Assembly: GCA_964573015.1 (NCBI GenBank)
Contig: CAZNHZ010000001.1
Location: forward strand, 62,001 to 126,000
Length of the DNA stretch: 64,000 nt
Source: JAPUDQ01 sp964573015
GTDB lineage: Bacteria > Patescibacteriota > Saccharimonadia > Saccharimonadales > Saccharimonadaceae
Reading direction: 5' to 3'
Below, piece after piece: positions 1 through 8,285 of this stretch (positions within the stretch are counted from its first letter, which is position 1; every line of letters starts with the position of its first letter). Under the pieces are notes generated by a model, which ran no database searches, had not been told where the DNA came from, and saw only the letters and a program-made list of their open reading frames with translations. The translations under genes and the position numbers were made by a program.

Positions 1-616
1 CCAGTTTTGTGGCGGCTCGATAGATAATAGAATCGCCTGGCAGTCCGCCGTCAATCAACAAACGTCCAAACTGCGTAGGATATGAACGACTGCGTGCGGC
101 GGTGGATCGACGGTCGGCTTGCAATATTTTGTGGTGCTCTCTAAAGATCATATCGCTTAAGTCAGCCGAGCATAGCCTCAACATATAGTCGCTTGCCAAC
201 AGGCTGGTACGGCTTAGGTTTATGCCGCCAAACACATAAGCAATCGAGTCAATAACGACCCATTTGCTGTGAGTTCGTCCGCCAAACATAAAAATACCGG
301 TTTGACTAACCCAGCGAAAAGTAACACCGGCAGTGGTAAGCCGATGAATCATATCGGTGAGTTTGGCGCTAAAACCCTGATATGCCAAGCGCGGCGCGAT
401 ACTAAGCACGCCTTCGGGATAGAATTGTGATGAAAAATCAGCTGCAATCGTAACTTTTACGCCGCGATGAGCGGCTCGGACCAGAGATTGGATTAGCGGT
501 TCGGTGGACGAGTCGTTACTCAAAATCAGTGAAATGATACATATGCGGTTGTGCGCAGCATTGACGTCTTGGATGACGTGGTCAAAGTACGAATCGGTTT
601 CGATGAGCGTTACCAT
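1..616 (-). CDS. Phospholipase D-like protein (3' part beyond window)
   Basis: The ATG is at 616-614 on the minus strand and an open frame of 205 codons runs off the left edge. Around residues 113-130 it holds an HKD motif (HSKWVVID, fitting HxK-x4-D) followed by FGGINLSRT, the signature of the phospholipase D superfamily, which includes cardiolipin synthases and PLD-type nucleases. Family members usually need two such motifs; only the first is visible here. No signal peptide or membrane segment is seen. TATACT lies exactly 6 nt before the ATG with no ribosome binding site, so the mRNA is probably leaderless. The substrate (lipid or nucleic acid) cannot be decided. Confidence 0.82.
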   Translation of the reverse strand, partial: MVTLIETDSYFDHVIQDVNAAHNRICIISLILSNDSSTEPLIQSLVRAAHRGVKVTIAADFSSQFYPEGVLSIAPRLAYQGFSAKLTDMIHRLTTAGVTFRWVSQTGIFMFGGRTHSKWVVIDSIAYVFGGINLSRTSLLASDYMLRLCSADLSDMIFREHHKILQADRRSTAARSRSYPTQFGRLLIDGGLPGDSIIYRAATKL

Positions 617-622
617 AATTTT

Positions 623-628
623 AGTATA
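623..628 (-). promoter_or_regulatory. -10 box of the PLD-like gene
   Basis: TATACT on the minus strand, 6 nt from the ATG at 616. This places the transcription start at or next to the start codon (leaderless layout). Confidence 0.55.
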
Positions 629-677
629 CTCATTTTAAACTCTGTTACACTATAGGCAGTATAACAAAAGGAGTGCT

Positions 678-1205
678 ATGCCTGATTTTAATAAAGTTTT
701 GACGCCTGGCGATGTTGATGACGGGGTTGTAAATACCGTAATTGAGATACCCAAGTGGTCGACGCTCAAGATTGAGTGGAATCGTCGCGTGGCGGCATTT
801 GAGCTTGATCGAGTTGAGCCAAGTATTTTTGCCAAACCGGTTAATTATGGATTTATACCGGCAACACTCGATGAAGACGGTGACGAGCTTGACACGCTTG
901 TGCTGACAAATGATCCGATACCGACCGGCGTGTTTTTAAAGGCAAAAGTGATTGCAGTACTAAAGTTTGAAGACGATGGTGAGACAGACGACAAAATTAT
1001 CTGCGTACCTGAGGATGATAGAAATACTGACAACGCTATAAAGTCACTTGATGATTTGCATGACCGCTGGAAACAAAAGATAGCACATCATTTCACGCAC
1101 TATAAAGACCTCAAAAAACCTGGCAGTACCAAGGTGATCGGCTGGGGTGATGCCGACGAAGCTAAAAAAATTATCAGGGAATGTATCGAGCGATACCAAG
1201 CTTAG
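678..1205 (+). CDS. ppa: Inorganic pyrophosphatase
   Basis: A soluble family I pyrophosphatase of 175 aa, the usual bacterial size, which hydrolyses PPi to phosphate and pulls biosynthetic reactions forward. Family features include KVPAA-like N-terminal strands, the YGFIPATLDEDGDELD segment with metal-binding acidic residues, and the later DEAKKII helix. The start is supported by AAAGGAG about 6 nt upstream of ATG 678, so unlike many genes here it has a Shine-Dalgarno leader. A TACACT box at about 646-651 may be its -10. Its stop overlaps the convergent rel stop by 3-4 nt. Confidence 0.95.
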   Translation: MPDFNKVLTPGDVDDGVVNTVIEIPKWSTLKIEWNRRVAAFELDRVEPSIFAKPVNYGFIPATLDEDGDELDTLVLTNDPIPTGVFLKAKVIAVLKFEDDGETDDKIICVPEDDRNTDNAIKSLDDLHDRWKQKIAHHFTHYKDLKKPGSTKVIGWGDADEAKKIIRECIERYQA

Positions 1206-2671
1206 GGTTTTAGTTTGTTAATTTGAGCGCGGATTTTGTTGCGGGCGTGTCCGGTAAAAATTGTTTCGTACCAATGCTGCTTGGGTTTGGCGCCTTTTTT
1301 GGTTATGACCTCGATGACGTCACCGTATTTTAGTTTGTAGTTAAACGGCTCCATCTTGCCATTGATAATAAACCCGGCGGCATGCTGACCGATATCACTG
1401 TGAACCTGATAAGCAAAATCCAGAGGATACGAGCCGTCGGGCAGATCATAAATATCGCCTTTGGGTGAATACACAAAAATCCGATCGCCAAATAGATCGA
1501 CTTTGAGCTTCTCGACATCGATTTTTTTGCCCTCGTAAAGCTGGGCGGCAACTTCTTGCAGTTCGGTAATCCAGCGCAGATCGGCCGGCATGGCGGCAAT
1601 TTTGCCTTTGCGGTAAGCATCGGTAAATTTTTGCTGATTGTAATGGAAGCTGGCCGCCAGTCCGCGTTCGGCGTAATCGTGCATAGTTTGGGTGCGGATT
1701 TGAAATTCGACAATCTGGCCGTTTTCGGCCATGACCGTCGTGTGAAGGCTTTGGTAGCCGTTTGGTTTGGGTCGAGCGATATAATCTTTGATACGGTTAA
1801 CCATCGGCGGGTACATGCTATGAAGTACACCCAGCGTCAGATAGCATGTCGCGGTGTCTTCGACAATAATACGCAGCGCGATTAGGTCGTAAATTTCATC
1901 GATGTCAGGGATTTTGCGCAGTTTTTTGTGGAGGCTATAAACACTTTTGATTCTACCATCCATCTGGTGTTTGATCTTTTCGTCATTGAGTTTTTTGTCG
2001 ACTTCGCTACGAACTTTAGCCAGTTTGCGATGACTTTTGCCAAGCCTGGCTTTCATTTCACGCTGCAAGTGTTTAAATGTTTTGGGTTCAAGATAGGAAA
2101 AAGCCAACTCCTCTAGTTGCACGCGCACTCGGCCCATATTTAGCCGGTCAGCAATCGGCGCAAATACCTCTATGGTTTCGCGAGCGATTTTTTGTTGCTT
2201 CGATGGTTTATGATATCGCAGTGTTTGCATGTTGTGCAGCCGATCGGCCAACTTGATGATAATAACTCGAACGTCTTGACCGACGGCAATTAGAAGTTTG
2301 GTCAGGTTATCTTTGGTTTCGGGCAAGTAGCTGCTCAGGTCTCGCATGCCAGCACGGGCTTGGCTGACTTTGCTGACGCCTTCGACCAAAAAAGCTACGT
2401 CACGGCCAAAATGAGTTTCGATTTCGGCAAATGTTGTCTCGGTGTCTTCGAGCGTGTCATGCAGGACGCCGGCGATCACTGTGTCGATATCCATACCCCA
2501 CTCGACGAGTATGCCGGCAACAGATATGGGGTGAATGACGTAGGGTTCGCCGCTTTTACGCTTTTGGCCGCGGTGTTTTTCGATAGCGAAGTCGATAGCC
2601 AGACTTAGCTCGGCACGCTGCGTGAGATTGTAATAGGGTTCGGCGAGAGCCAATAACTGTCGCTTTTTCAT
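1202..2671 (-). CDS. rel: RelA/SpoT-type (p)ppGpp synthetase/hydrolase, short form
   Basis: A 489-aa stringent-response enzyme that makes and degrades (p)ppGpp. An HD hydrolase domain is present, with HDTLEDTE at residues 71-78. The synthetase domain (about 235-350) keeps the KDYIARPKPNGYQSLHTTV region and EFQIRT. A TGS domain lies at about 390-455 (SPKGDIYDLPDGSYPLDFAY). The protein stops soon after TGS, so the helical, zinc-finger/conserved-cysteine and ACT domains of roughly 730-aa Rel proteins are absent. Both catalytic domains look intact, so bifunctionality is inferred. TATACT lies 6 nt before the ATG, suggesting a leaderless mRNA. The gene is convergent with ppa. Confidence 0.93.
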   Translation of the reverse strand: MKKRQLLALAEPYYNLTQRAELSLAIDFAIEKHRGQKRKSGEPYVIHPISVAGILVEWGMDIDTVIAGVLHDTLEDTETTFAEIETHFGRDVAFLVEGVSKVSQARAGMRDLSSYLPETKDNLTKLLIAVGQDVRVIIIKLADRLHNMQTLRYHKPSKQQKIARETIEVFAPIADRLNMGRVRVQLEELAFSYLEPKTFKHLQREMKARLGKSHRKLAKVRSEVDKKLNDEKIKHQMDGRIKSVYSLHKKLRKIPDIDEIYDLIALRIIVEDTATCYLTLGVLHSMYPPMVNRIKDYIARPKPNGYQSLHTTVMAENGQIVEFQIRTQTMHDYAERGLAASFHYNQQKFTDAYRKGKIAAMPADLRWITELQEVAAQLYEGKKIDVEKLKVDLFGDRIFVYSPKGDIYDLPDGSYPLDFAYQVHSDIGQHAAGFIINGKMEPFNYKLKYGDVIEVITKKGAKPKQHWYETIFTGHARNKIRAQINKLKP

Positions 2672-2677
2672 AAGTCC

Positions 2678-2683
2678 AGTATA
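2678..2683 (-). promoter_or_regulatory. -10 box of rel
   Basis: TATACT on the minus strand with exactly 6 nt to the rel ATG at 2671. No Shine-Dalgarno sequence fits between them. Confidence 0.55.
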
Positions 2684-2728
2684 CCTCGAATTTCAATTTC
2701 GCCACTAGTCATATCGGTAGTCTTGGCC

Positions 2729-2734
2729 TATAAT
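2729..2734 (+). promoter_or_regulatory. -10 box of gap
   Basis: TATAAT 36 nt upstream of the gap ATG. The leader contains AAAAGAGG as a probable ribosome binding site. The -35 match is weak (around 2706-2711). Confidence 0.5.
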
Positions 2735-2770
2735 GAAATAAAATGCTAATGCAAAAGAGGATGGGGGTAT

Positions 2771-3781
2771 ATGGCGAAATTAGCAATCAATGGATTTGGA
2801 CGTATCGGACGTAATGCGTTTAAGATAGCCTTTGACAGACGGGACCTGGATATTGTTGCTATCAATGACCTGACCGACACGAAAACATTGGCGCATTTGC
2901 TCAAACATGACTCATCGTATGGCGATTATGAGCATGAAGTCAGCTATGCGGATGATGAAATCATCGTCGACGGACATCACATCAAGGTATTGGCAGAAAA
3001 AGAGCCGGCTAATCTGCCGTGGGCTGAAATGGGCGTCGATATCGTGATCGAAGCTACCGGGTTTTTTGTCGATCCTGCTAAGGCGCGTGCCCACATTGAT
3101 CCGGCCGGTGCCAAAAAAGTCATTATCTCAGCCCCGGCCAAAGGCAAGGGAGCCGATACCATTGTGCTGGGTGTCAATGATGACAAGATCAAAGGAGCAG
3201 CGGATATTGTCAGCAACGCCAGTTGTACCACCAATTGCATCACGCCGGTCATGGGTGTGCTTGAGAGTCATTTCGGGATAGAAAAAGCTATGATGACGAC
3301 AGTGCATAGCTATACTGCTAGCCAGCGATTACAAGACGCCCCGGCCAAAGACTTGCGCGAGGCACGGGCGGCGGCTGAAAATATCGTACCGACAACGACG
3401 GGAGCCAGTATTGCGGCAGGCAAAGCACTGCCGGCGATCAACGGTAAATTTGGCGGCCTCAGTGTTCGTGTCCCGACTCCGGTGGTGAGCATGAGTGATT
3501 TTGTTATCTTACTTAAACGTGACGTAACTGTCGAAGAAGTTAATGACGTATTTAGAGCTGCCGCCAAAGAGCCTTTTTATCAAGGTATTTTAGCCGTTAC
3601 TGAAGAAGAGCTGGTTTCGAGCGATTTCAAGGGCAACTCTCACTCTGCCATTGTCGATCTGCCACTGACGGCGGTTATCGGCGGTAATATGCTCAAAGTC
3701 GTCGCTTGGTATGACAATGAGTGGGGCTATAGTAACCGGCTCGTTGAGCTTACGGCCGACGTTGCCAAAACAATACGGTAA
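2771..3781 (+). CDS. gap: Glyceraldehyde-3-phosphate dehydrogenase, type I
   Basis: A 336-aa NAD(P)-dependent enzyme that oxidises and phosphorylates glyceraldehyde-3-phosphate to 1,3-bisphosphoglycerate. The Rossmann start AINGFGRIGRNAF and the catalytic cysteine motif SNASCTTNC (about residues 149-157) are intact, as are HSYTASQ and WYDNEWGYSNR near the C terminus. A -10 TATAAT and an SD-like AGAGG precede the ATG. It is the first gene of a co-oriented sugar-phosphate cluster that runs to 10394, with rpiB starting 5 nt after its stop. Confidence 0.97.
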   Translation: MAKLAINGFGRIGRNAFKIAFDRRDLDIVAINDLTDTKTLAHLLKHDSSYGDYEHEVSYADDEIIVDGHHIKVLAEKEPANLPWAEMGVDIVIEATGFFVDPAKARAHIDPAGAKKVIISAPAKGKGADTIVLGVNDDKIKGAADIVSNASCTTNCITPVMGVLESHFGIEKAMMTTVHSYTASQRLQDAPAKDLREARAAAENIVPTTTGASIAAGKALPAINGKFGGLSVRVPTPVVSMSDFVILLKRDVTVEEVNDVFRAAAKEPFYQGILAVTEEELVSSDFKGNSHSAIVDLPLTAVIGGNMLKVVAWYDNEWGYSNRLVELTADVAKTIR

Positions 3782-3786
3782 TTGTG

Positions 3787-4239
3787 ATGAAGCTATATCT
3801 AGGCTCTGATCACGGCGGGTTTCATCTCAAAGAAAGCGTGTTTGCTTATCTAAGTAAGCGTGGTCTGGACGTTGTAGATGTCGGCGGCAAAGAGCTCGAT
3901 CCGCACGATGATTTTCCGGAGTTTGCTCAGGCAGCAGCGCTCAAAGTCATCGGTGATGAATATGGTGATGCGCGAGCAATCCTGATATGTACCGGCGGTC
4001 AGGGCATGGCGATGGCGGCCAATCGTTTTACCGGTATTCGTGCCAGTGTGGTGTGGGACGAGTATGAAGCTAAAATGACGCGTAATGACAACGACAGCAA
4101 TGTATTGTGCCTGCCGGCACGGGTGCTTGAGCATAATCCCGATGAATGGAAACGTATAGTTGATACCTGGCTAGAGACGCCATTTGCCAGTGCCGAGCGC
4201 TATCGTCGCCGTAATCGCCAACTCGATGAGATGAGTTAG
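3787..4239 (+). CDS. rpiB: Ribose-5-phosphate isomerase B (RpiB/LacA/LacB family)
   Basis: A 150-aa enzyme predicted to interconvert ribose-5-phosphate and ribulose-5-phosphate. Family signatures are GSDHGGFHLK at the N terminus, the phosphate-loop region ICTGGQGMAMAANR with the conserved cysteine (CGTGIG in the best-known members is CTGGQG here), and NDNDSNVL. ATG 3787 was chosen over GTG 3784 because MKLYLGSDH matches the usual start. It follows gap directly and is probably in the same operon, feeding the non-oxidative pentose phosphate reactions encoded downstream. Confidence 0.9.
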   Translation: MKLYLGSDHGGFHLKESVFAYLSKRGLDVVDVGGKELDPHDDFPEFAQAAALKVIGDEYGDARAILICTGGQGMAMAANRFTGIRASVVWDEYEAKMTRNDNDSNVLCLPARVLEHNPDEWKRIVDTWLETPFASAERYRRRNRQLDEMS

Positions 4240-4280
4240 TATTGCTTAAGGTTGCAGCAAAGGTTATAGTAGACAGCAGT

Positions 4281-4721
4281 ATGTCGCACGCTCATCATCC
4301 ACCCCATCTTTTGCTGCGAAATCTAATATTGGCGTTGTCGTATTATGGTGTGACAGTTCGTCTGTTGTTGATTGGATTTGTGCTGTTTGTGGCCAATCTA
4401 ATCGGTGTCTTGGATGTTGAAGCGGGGATGAATTTATCGCAACTGGCATTTCAGTATATCTATACGCTTGGCTCGTTACTGCTGCTTGATGCCGGATATG
4501 TGACAATTGCGCGCACCTTGCCGATAGCCAATACTATTGTAGACAAGCTGGTATTGCTGGTAATAATGGCGTTTCTGTGTATCGTGATCATCATACCGTT
4601 TTTTGCGCCGGTCACGCATAGCGTGTTTGCCAGTACCAAATGGCTGTTTTTGATAGTGTTATTTGTGTTGGCGCTACGATTGGTGATAGGTTTATTTTTT
4701 GGACAACGGACAAAGAGATGA
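4281..4721 (+). CDS. Small integral membrane protein, unknown function
   Basis: I do not recognise this 146-aa protein. It has four hydrophobic segments (roughly residues 12-45, 52-80, 90-112 and 120-142) and a basic C-terminal end (GQRTKR). ATG 4281 is preferred over an in-frame TTG at 4242, because the extra 13 residues would lie next to the rpiB stop and lack a ribosome site. Its TGA overlaps the ATG of the epimerase gene (ATGA), so the two are translationally coupled. A role in sugar transport or sensing is only a guess from context. Confidence 0.7.
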   Translation: MSHAHHPPHLLLRNLILALSYYGVTVRLLLIGFVLFVANLIGVLDVEAGMNLSQLAFQYIYTLGSLLLLDAGYVTIARTLPIANTIVDKLVLLVIMAFLCIVIIIPFFAPVTHSVFASTKWLFLIVLFVLALRLVIGLFFGQRTKR

Positions 4722-5359
4722 TTAAAACTGCGGTCATTTGTCCGAGCATAACACCCTCGACGTCCGACCCGCATGTTTATCGAGAACAGATAGAACGCGT
4801 GGCATTTGCACCGCGGGTACAGATCGATCTTATGGATGGTGATTTTGCGCCCAATAAGAACATAAATCCGATACAGGTCTGGTGGCCGGCAGGAACGATA
4901 GCCGATATTCATCTGATGTATCGGCGGCCGGCGGAGCACATAGAGACGTTGGTGAGTTTGCGGCCGCACACGATTATTTTACACGCTGAGTCTGAGGGCG
5001 ATATTGTCGGCTATCTGACGCATATCAAGAAATTTCAAATACGGATTGGGGTGGCACTTTTGGCTGATACACCGGTGCGGCTAGCCCAAGACAGCATAGC
5101 GGTGGCCGATCATGTTATGTTGTTTGCCGGAACGCTAGGCTCGTTTGGCGGTGTCGCAGACATGTCGGTGCTGAAAAAAGTAGCCGAAATACGGTCGCTG
5201 CGACCAGATATTGAAATCGGCTGGGACGGCGGTATAAATACTGATAATATTTGCGCGTTGCGTGATGGCGGTGTAAATGTGTTTAATGTCGGCAGCTTTA
5301 TTCAGCGCGCCGATGACCCGCAAGCCGCCTACGATAGTCTGGTTAAAGCCCTCTCATAA
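4718..5359 (+). CDS. rpe: Ribulose-phosphate 3-epimerase-like protein
   Basis: A 213-aa TIM-barrel protein of the Rpe family, which interconverts ribulose-5-phosphate and xylulose-5-phosphate. Visible family marks are ICPSI near the start, IDLMDGDF (metal/catalytic Asp), HLMYRRP, ILHAESE, and the phosphate-binding end WDGGIN plus NVGSFI. The usual VNPGFGGQ loop reads FAGTLGSFGG, so it is a divergent member and the exact substrate is less certain. ATG 4718 overlaps the stop of the preceding membrane gene (ATGA). A longer frame from 4640 exists but would overlap that gene by 80 nt. Confidence 0.85.
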   Translation: MIKTAVICPSITPSTSDPHVYREQIERVAFAPRVQIDLMDGDFAPNKNINPIQVWWPAGTIADIHLMYRRPAEHIETLVSLRPHTIILHAESEGDIVGYLTHIKKFQIRIGVALLADTPVRLAQDSIAVADHVMLFAGTLGSFGGVADMSVLKKVAEIRSLRPDIEIGWDGGINTDNICALRDGGVNVFNVGSFIQRADDPQAAYDSLVKALS

Positions 5360-5374
5360 ACATTGCGCTTATGG

Positions 5375-5380
5375 TACACT
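5375..5380 (+). promoter_or_regulatory. -10 box of the transketolase operon
   Basis: TACACT 8 nt before ATG 5389. This suggests a start of transcription at or near the start codon and a sub-operon beginning at the transketolase N-terminal subunit. Confidence 0.45.
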
Positions 5381-5388
5381 TATAGGTA

Positions 5389-6246
5389 ATGAGTGGGAAT
5401 CTCACATTGAAACAATTGGAACAAATGGCGGTAACAATCCGTCAAGATATTATTCGTATGCTCGAAGAAGCTGGCTCGGGGCATAGTGCCGGGCCGCTCG
5501 GTATGGCTGATATCTTTACTGCGCTGTATTTCAATGTCATGAAGCATGATCCGAAAAATCCCGACTGGGAAGAGCGTGATATCCTCATCCTCAGCAATGG
5601 CCATACGGTTCCGGTGCGTTATGCGACGATGGCACGTGCCGGGTATTTCCCGATCAGCGAGCTCGCGACACTGCGCAAATTTGGCAGCCGTTTGCAGGGT
5701 CACCCAGAGCGAATGTTTTTGCCCGGTATGGAGACGACGAGCGGACCGCTTGGTTCGGGTCTGAGCCAGGCATCCGGTATGGCGTATGTACTGCATTATA
5801 TCAATCCCGATCCGCAGCGCTGGGTCTATGTCATGATGGGTGATGGTGAGCTCAATGAGGGCAATATCTGGGAGGCGGCGATGTTTGCCGGCAAATACAA
5901 ACTCGGCAATATCATCGGCATCATCGATCGCAACAACATTCAGATTGACGGCAGTACCGAAGATGTCATGCCACTCGAGGACTTGCGCGGCAAATGGGAA
6001 TCGTTTGGCTGGCATGTACAGGAAGTCGACGGCAACAATATCGAGAGCGTGATCGACGCCTGCTCGATGGGGCGTGCTATCACCAACAAACCAAGCGTCA
6101 TCATCGCGCATACGATCCCCGGCAAGGGCGTTGATTTTATGGAATACGACTACAAATGGCACGGCGCTCCGCCAAACAGCGAACAAGCCCGCGAAGCTCT
6201 CAAAAAGCTACGTACCCTCGCCGGCAAGATTAGGAGCGGAGAATGA
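5389..6246 (+). CDS. tktA: Transketolase, N-terminal (ThDP-binding) subunit
   Basis: A 285-aa N-terminal half of a split transketolase, which moves two-carbon units between sugar phosphates using thiamine diphosphate. The ThDP/Mg motif GDGELNEGNIWEAA (about residues 150-163) with downstream NN is intact. Other family segments are SGHSAGPLGMADIFTALYF, SNGHTVP and GPLGSGLSQASG. ATGA overlap with the C-terminal subunit gene shows coupling, so the two chains should be made in equal amounts. Split transketolases are common in CPR bacteria, archaea and Firmicutes. Confidence 0.95.
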   Translation: MSGNLTLKQLEQMAVTIRQDIIRMLEEAGSGHSAGPLGMADIFTALYFNVMKHDPKNPDWEERDILILSNGHTVPVRYATMARAGYFPISELATLRKFGSRLQGHPERMFLPGMETTSGPLGSGLSQASGMAYVLHYINPDPQRWVYVMMGDGELNEGNIWEAAMFAGKYKLGNIIGIIDRNNIQIDGSTEDVMPLEDLRGKWESFGWHVQEVDGNNIESVIDACSMGRAITNKPSVIIAHTIPGKGVDFMEYDYKWHGAPPNSEQAREALKKLRTLAGKIRSGE

Positions 6247-7241
6247 GCGATCTGCGATTGAGCGGCAATATTGGGCGCGATGATATTGATCGTGAGCCAA
6301 TTCGCAAAGGGTTTGGTCGCGGGTTGAAGAGGGCTGGTGATGAGGATGAACAGGTCGTGGCGCTATGTGCTGATCTGACTGAGTCGACTCAGATGCACTT
6401 GTTTAAAGAAGCCCATCCGGAGCGATTTATCGAGGTCGGCGTCGCTGAGCAAAATCTCGTGACGGTTGCCGCTGGGATGAGCGCGATGGGCAAGAAACCG
6501 TTTGCCAGCAGCTACGCGGCGTTTAGTCCGGGACGAAACTGGGAGCAGATACGGACGACTCTGTGTCTCAATCAACGCTTTACTTGTATCGTCGGTTCGC
6601 ATGCCGGTATCTCGGTCGGGCCTGACGGTGCGACACACCAGATGCTGGAGGACATTGCGCTGATGCGGACATTGCCGCATATGATTGTGATTGCACCCGG
6701 TGATAGCATCGAGGCTGAAAAGGCCACACTGGCAATCGCCAAACAAGATACGCCCGCGTACTTGCGTCTGGCTCGCGAAGCGACACCGGTGTTTACGACT
6801 GAGGAAACACCATTTGAGATCGGCAAGGCATATGTCCTAAGAGAGGGCAAAGATCTCGCGCTGTTCGGCACCGGTACGATGACGTATCAGTGTCTCGTCG
6901 CTGCTGAGCTGCTGGCCAGTGACGGTATCGAGGCTGAGGTGATTCATGTACCGACCGTCAAGCCCCTGGATGAGGCGACGATACTGGCCTCGCTCAAAAA
7001 ATGCGGTCGTGCCATCGTGGCCGAAGAAGCCCAAATTGCTGGCGGCTTAGGCGGTGCGATCGCCGAGCTCTCAACCGAGCAGCTGCCAGTACCAATTCAT
7101 CGCATCGGTATGCGTGATCGATTTGGCGAATCGGGTTCGCCCGATGAGCTGCTCGAGCATTTTGAGTTGACAGGCAAGCATATCGCGCAGACCGCGAAAG
7201 ATTTTATACATAACAACCCACAATATCATCAAGGAGTATAA
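6243..7241 (+). CDS. tktB: Transketolase, C-terminal subunit
   Basis: A 332-aa partner of the preceding subunit, carrying the pyrimidine-binding and C-terminal transketolase domains. Conserved segments are ALCADLTEST, FIEVGVAEQNLV (catalytic Glu that contacts the thiamine ring), SSYAAFSPGRNWEQIR, GSHAGISVGPDGATHQ and the C-terminal GGLGGAIAEL. It overlaps the upstream gene by 4 nt, and the next gene follows after 2 nt, so it lies mid-operon. A roughly 25-residue N-terminal extension before the core is typical of related proteins. Confidence 0.94.
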   Translation: MSDLRLSGNIGRDDIDREPIRKGFGRGLKRAGDEDEQVVALCADLTESTQMHLFKEAHPERFIEVGVAEQNLVTVAAGMSAMGKKPFASSYAAFSPGRNWEQIRTTLCLNQRFTCIVGSHAGISVGPDGATHQMLEDIALMRTLPHMIVIAPGDSIEAEKATLAIAKQDTPAYLRLAREATPVFTTEETPFEIGKAYVLREGKDLALFGTGTMTYQCLVAAELLASDGIEAEVIHVPTVKPLDEATILASLKKCGRAIVAEEAQIAGGLGGAIAELSTEQLPVPIHRIGMRDRFGESGSPDELLEHFELTGKHIAQTAKDFIHNNPQYHQGV

Positions 7242-7243
7242 CC

Positions 7244-8284
7244 ATGCCAGAAGCCCCCAAAAAAGATATCAACGATAACCCCTACGCGATTGATGTTATA
7301 TCAGTCGGTGATACTGTCGTCGATGACTTTGTTCGACTGATGGATGAGAATGGCAAAATCGAGGACAAGGGCGAGGGTGAACGCTGGCTGAGTATCCCCT
7401 ATGGTACTAAGCTGCCGTTTGAAAGCTCGACGATCATCTACGGGGTCGGCAATGCTGCCAACGCGTCGGTCAACTTTGCTAAAATGGGGCTCAAAAGTGC
7501 GTTAGTAACCAATCTCGGCTCCGATGAAAACGGCCGTCGCGTAATCGAGACGCTGCAAAAGAAAAAAGTCGATACGTTTTTGGTGAAAATGCAGCGCGGC
7601 AAGACGACGAATTATCACTACGTCCTCTGGTACAAAGAGGATCGCACGATTCTGATCAATCACGAACACTATGACTATCACTGGCCGCACCTGGCGAAAA
7701 GCGAGATACCAAAGTGGATCTACTTTAGCTCAATCGCCGAAAATGCCGTCGAGATGCATGACGATATCATGGAATGGCTCGAGCGCTACCCAGATGTCAA
7801 GCTGGCGTTTCAGCCCGGTACCTACCAGATACGGTTTGGCTCGCGCCGGCTCAAACATGTCTATAAGCGTTCGGAAGTCGTCGTGCTCAACCGCGAGGAA
7901 GCGGTCGAAGTGACGGACGGTAACTACAATAACCTCCATGAGCTGATCGACAAAATGCACGAGCTCGGACCGCGGATTGTACTTATCACAGACGGTCCTG
8001 CTGGTAGTTATGCGAGCGACGGAGAAAACCGCTACTTTATGCCGATCTACCCAGATGTGGCTCCGCCGGTCGAGCGTACCGGCTGCGGCGATGCCTACGC
8101 CAGTACCTTTATCGGCGCACTCATCAAAGGCTACACACTTGAAGGTGCGCTGCAGCTGGCACCAATTACACCGGCCAGCGTAGTGCTCTACCCGGGCGCC
8201 CAAGAGGGATTGCTATCGACTCGCGAACTCAAAGAATGGTTGGAAAAAGCTCCGGCTGGTTACAAAGCAGAGAGGCTCAAATAA
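7244..8284 (+). CDS. PfkB-family carbohydrate kinase
   Basis: A 346-aa ribokinase/PfkB-fold sugar kinase. The N-terminal signature reads VGNAANASVNFAKMG (around residue 68). The C-terminal ATP/catalytic signature is ERTGCGDAYASTF with the catalytic Asp in GCGD, replacing the usual DTTGAGD. AAGGAG lies 8-9 nt upstream of ATG 7244. Its place between transketolase and aldolase suggests a phosphorylated sugar such as fructose-6-phosphate or sedoheptulose-7-phosphate as substrate, which would supply the aldolase; this is inference, because PfkB members act on many substrates. Confidence 0.88.
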   Translation: MPEAPKKDINDNPYAIDVISVGDTVVDDFVRLMDENGKIEDKGEGERWLSIPYGTKLPFESSTIIYGVGNAANASVNFAKMGLKSALVTNLGSDENGRRVIETLQKKKVDTFLVKMQRGKTTNYHYVLWYKEDRTILINHEHYDYHWPHLAKSEIPKWIYFSSIAENAVEMHDDIMEWLERYPDVKLAFQPGTYQIRFGSRRLKHVYKRSEVVVLNREEAVEVTDGNYNNLHELIDKMHELGPRIVLITDGPAGSYASDGENRYFMPIYPDVAPPVERTGCGDAYASTFIGALIKGYTLEGALQLAPITPASVVLYPGAQEGLLSTRELKEWLEKAPAGYKAERLK

Positions 8285-8285
8285 T

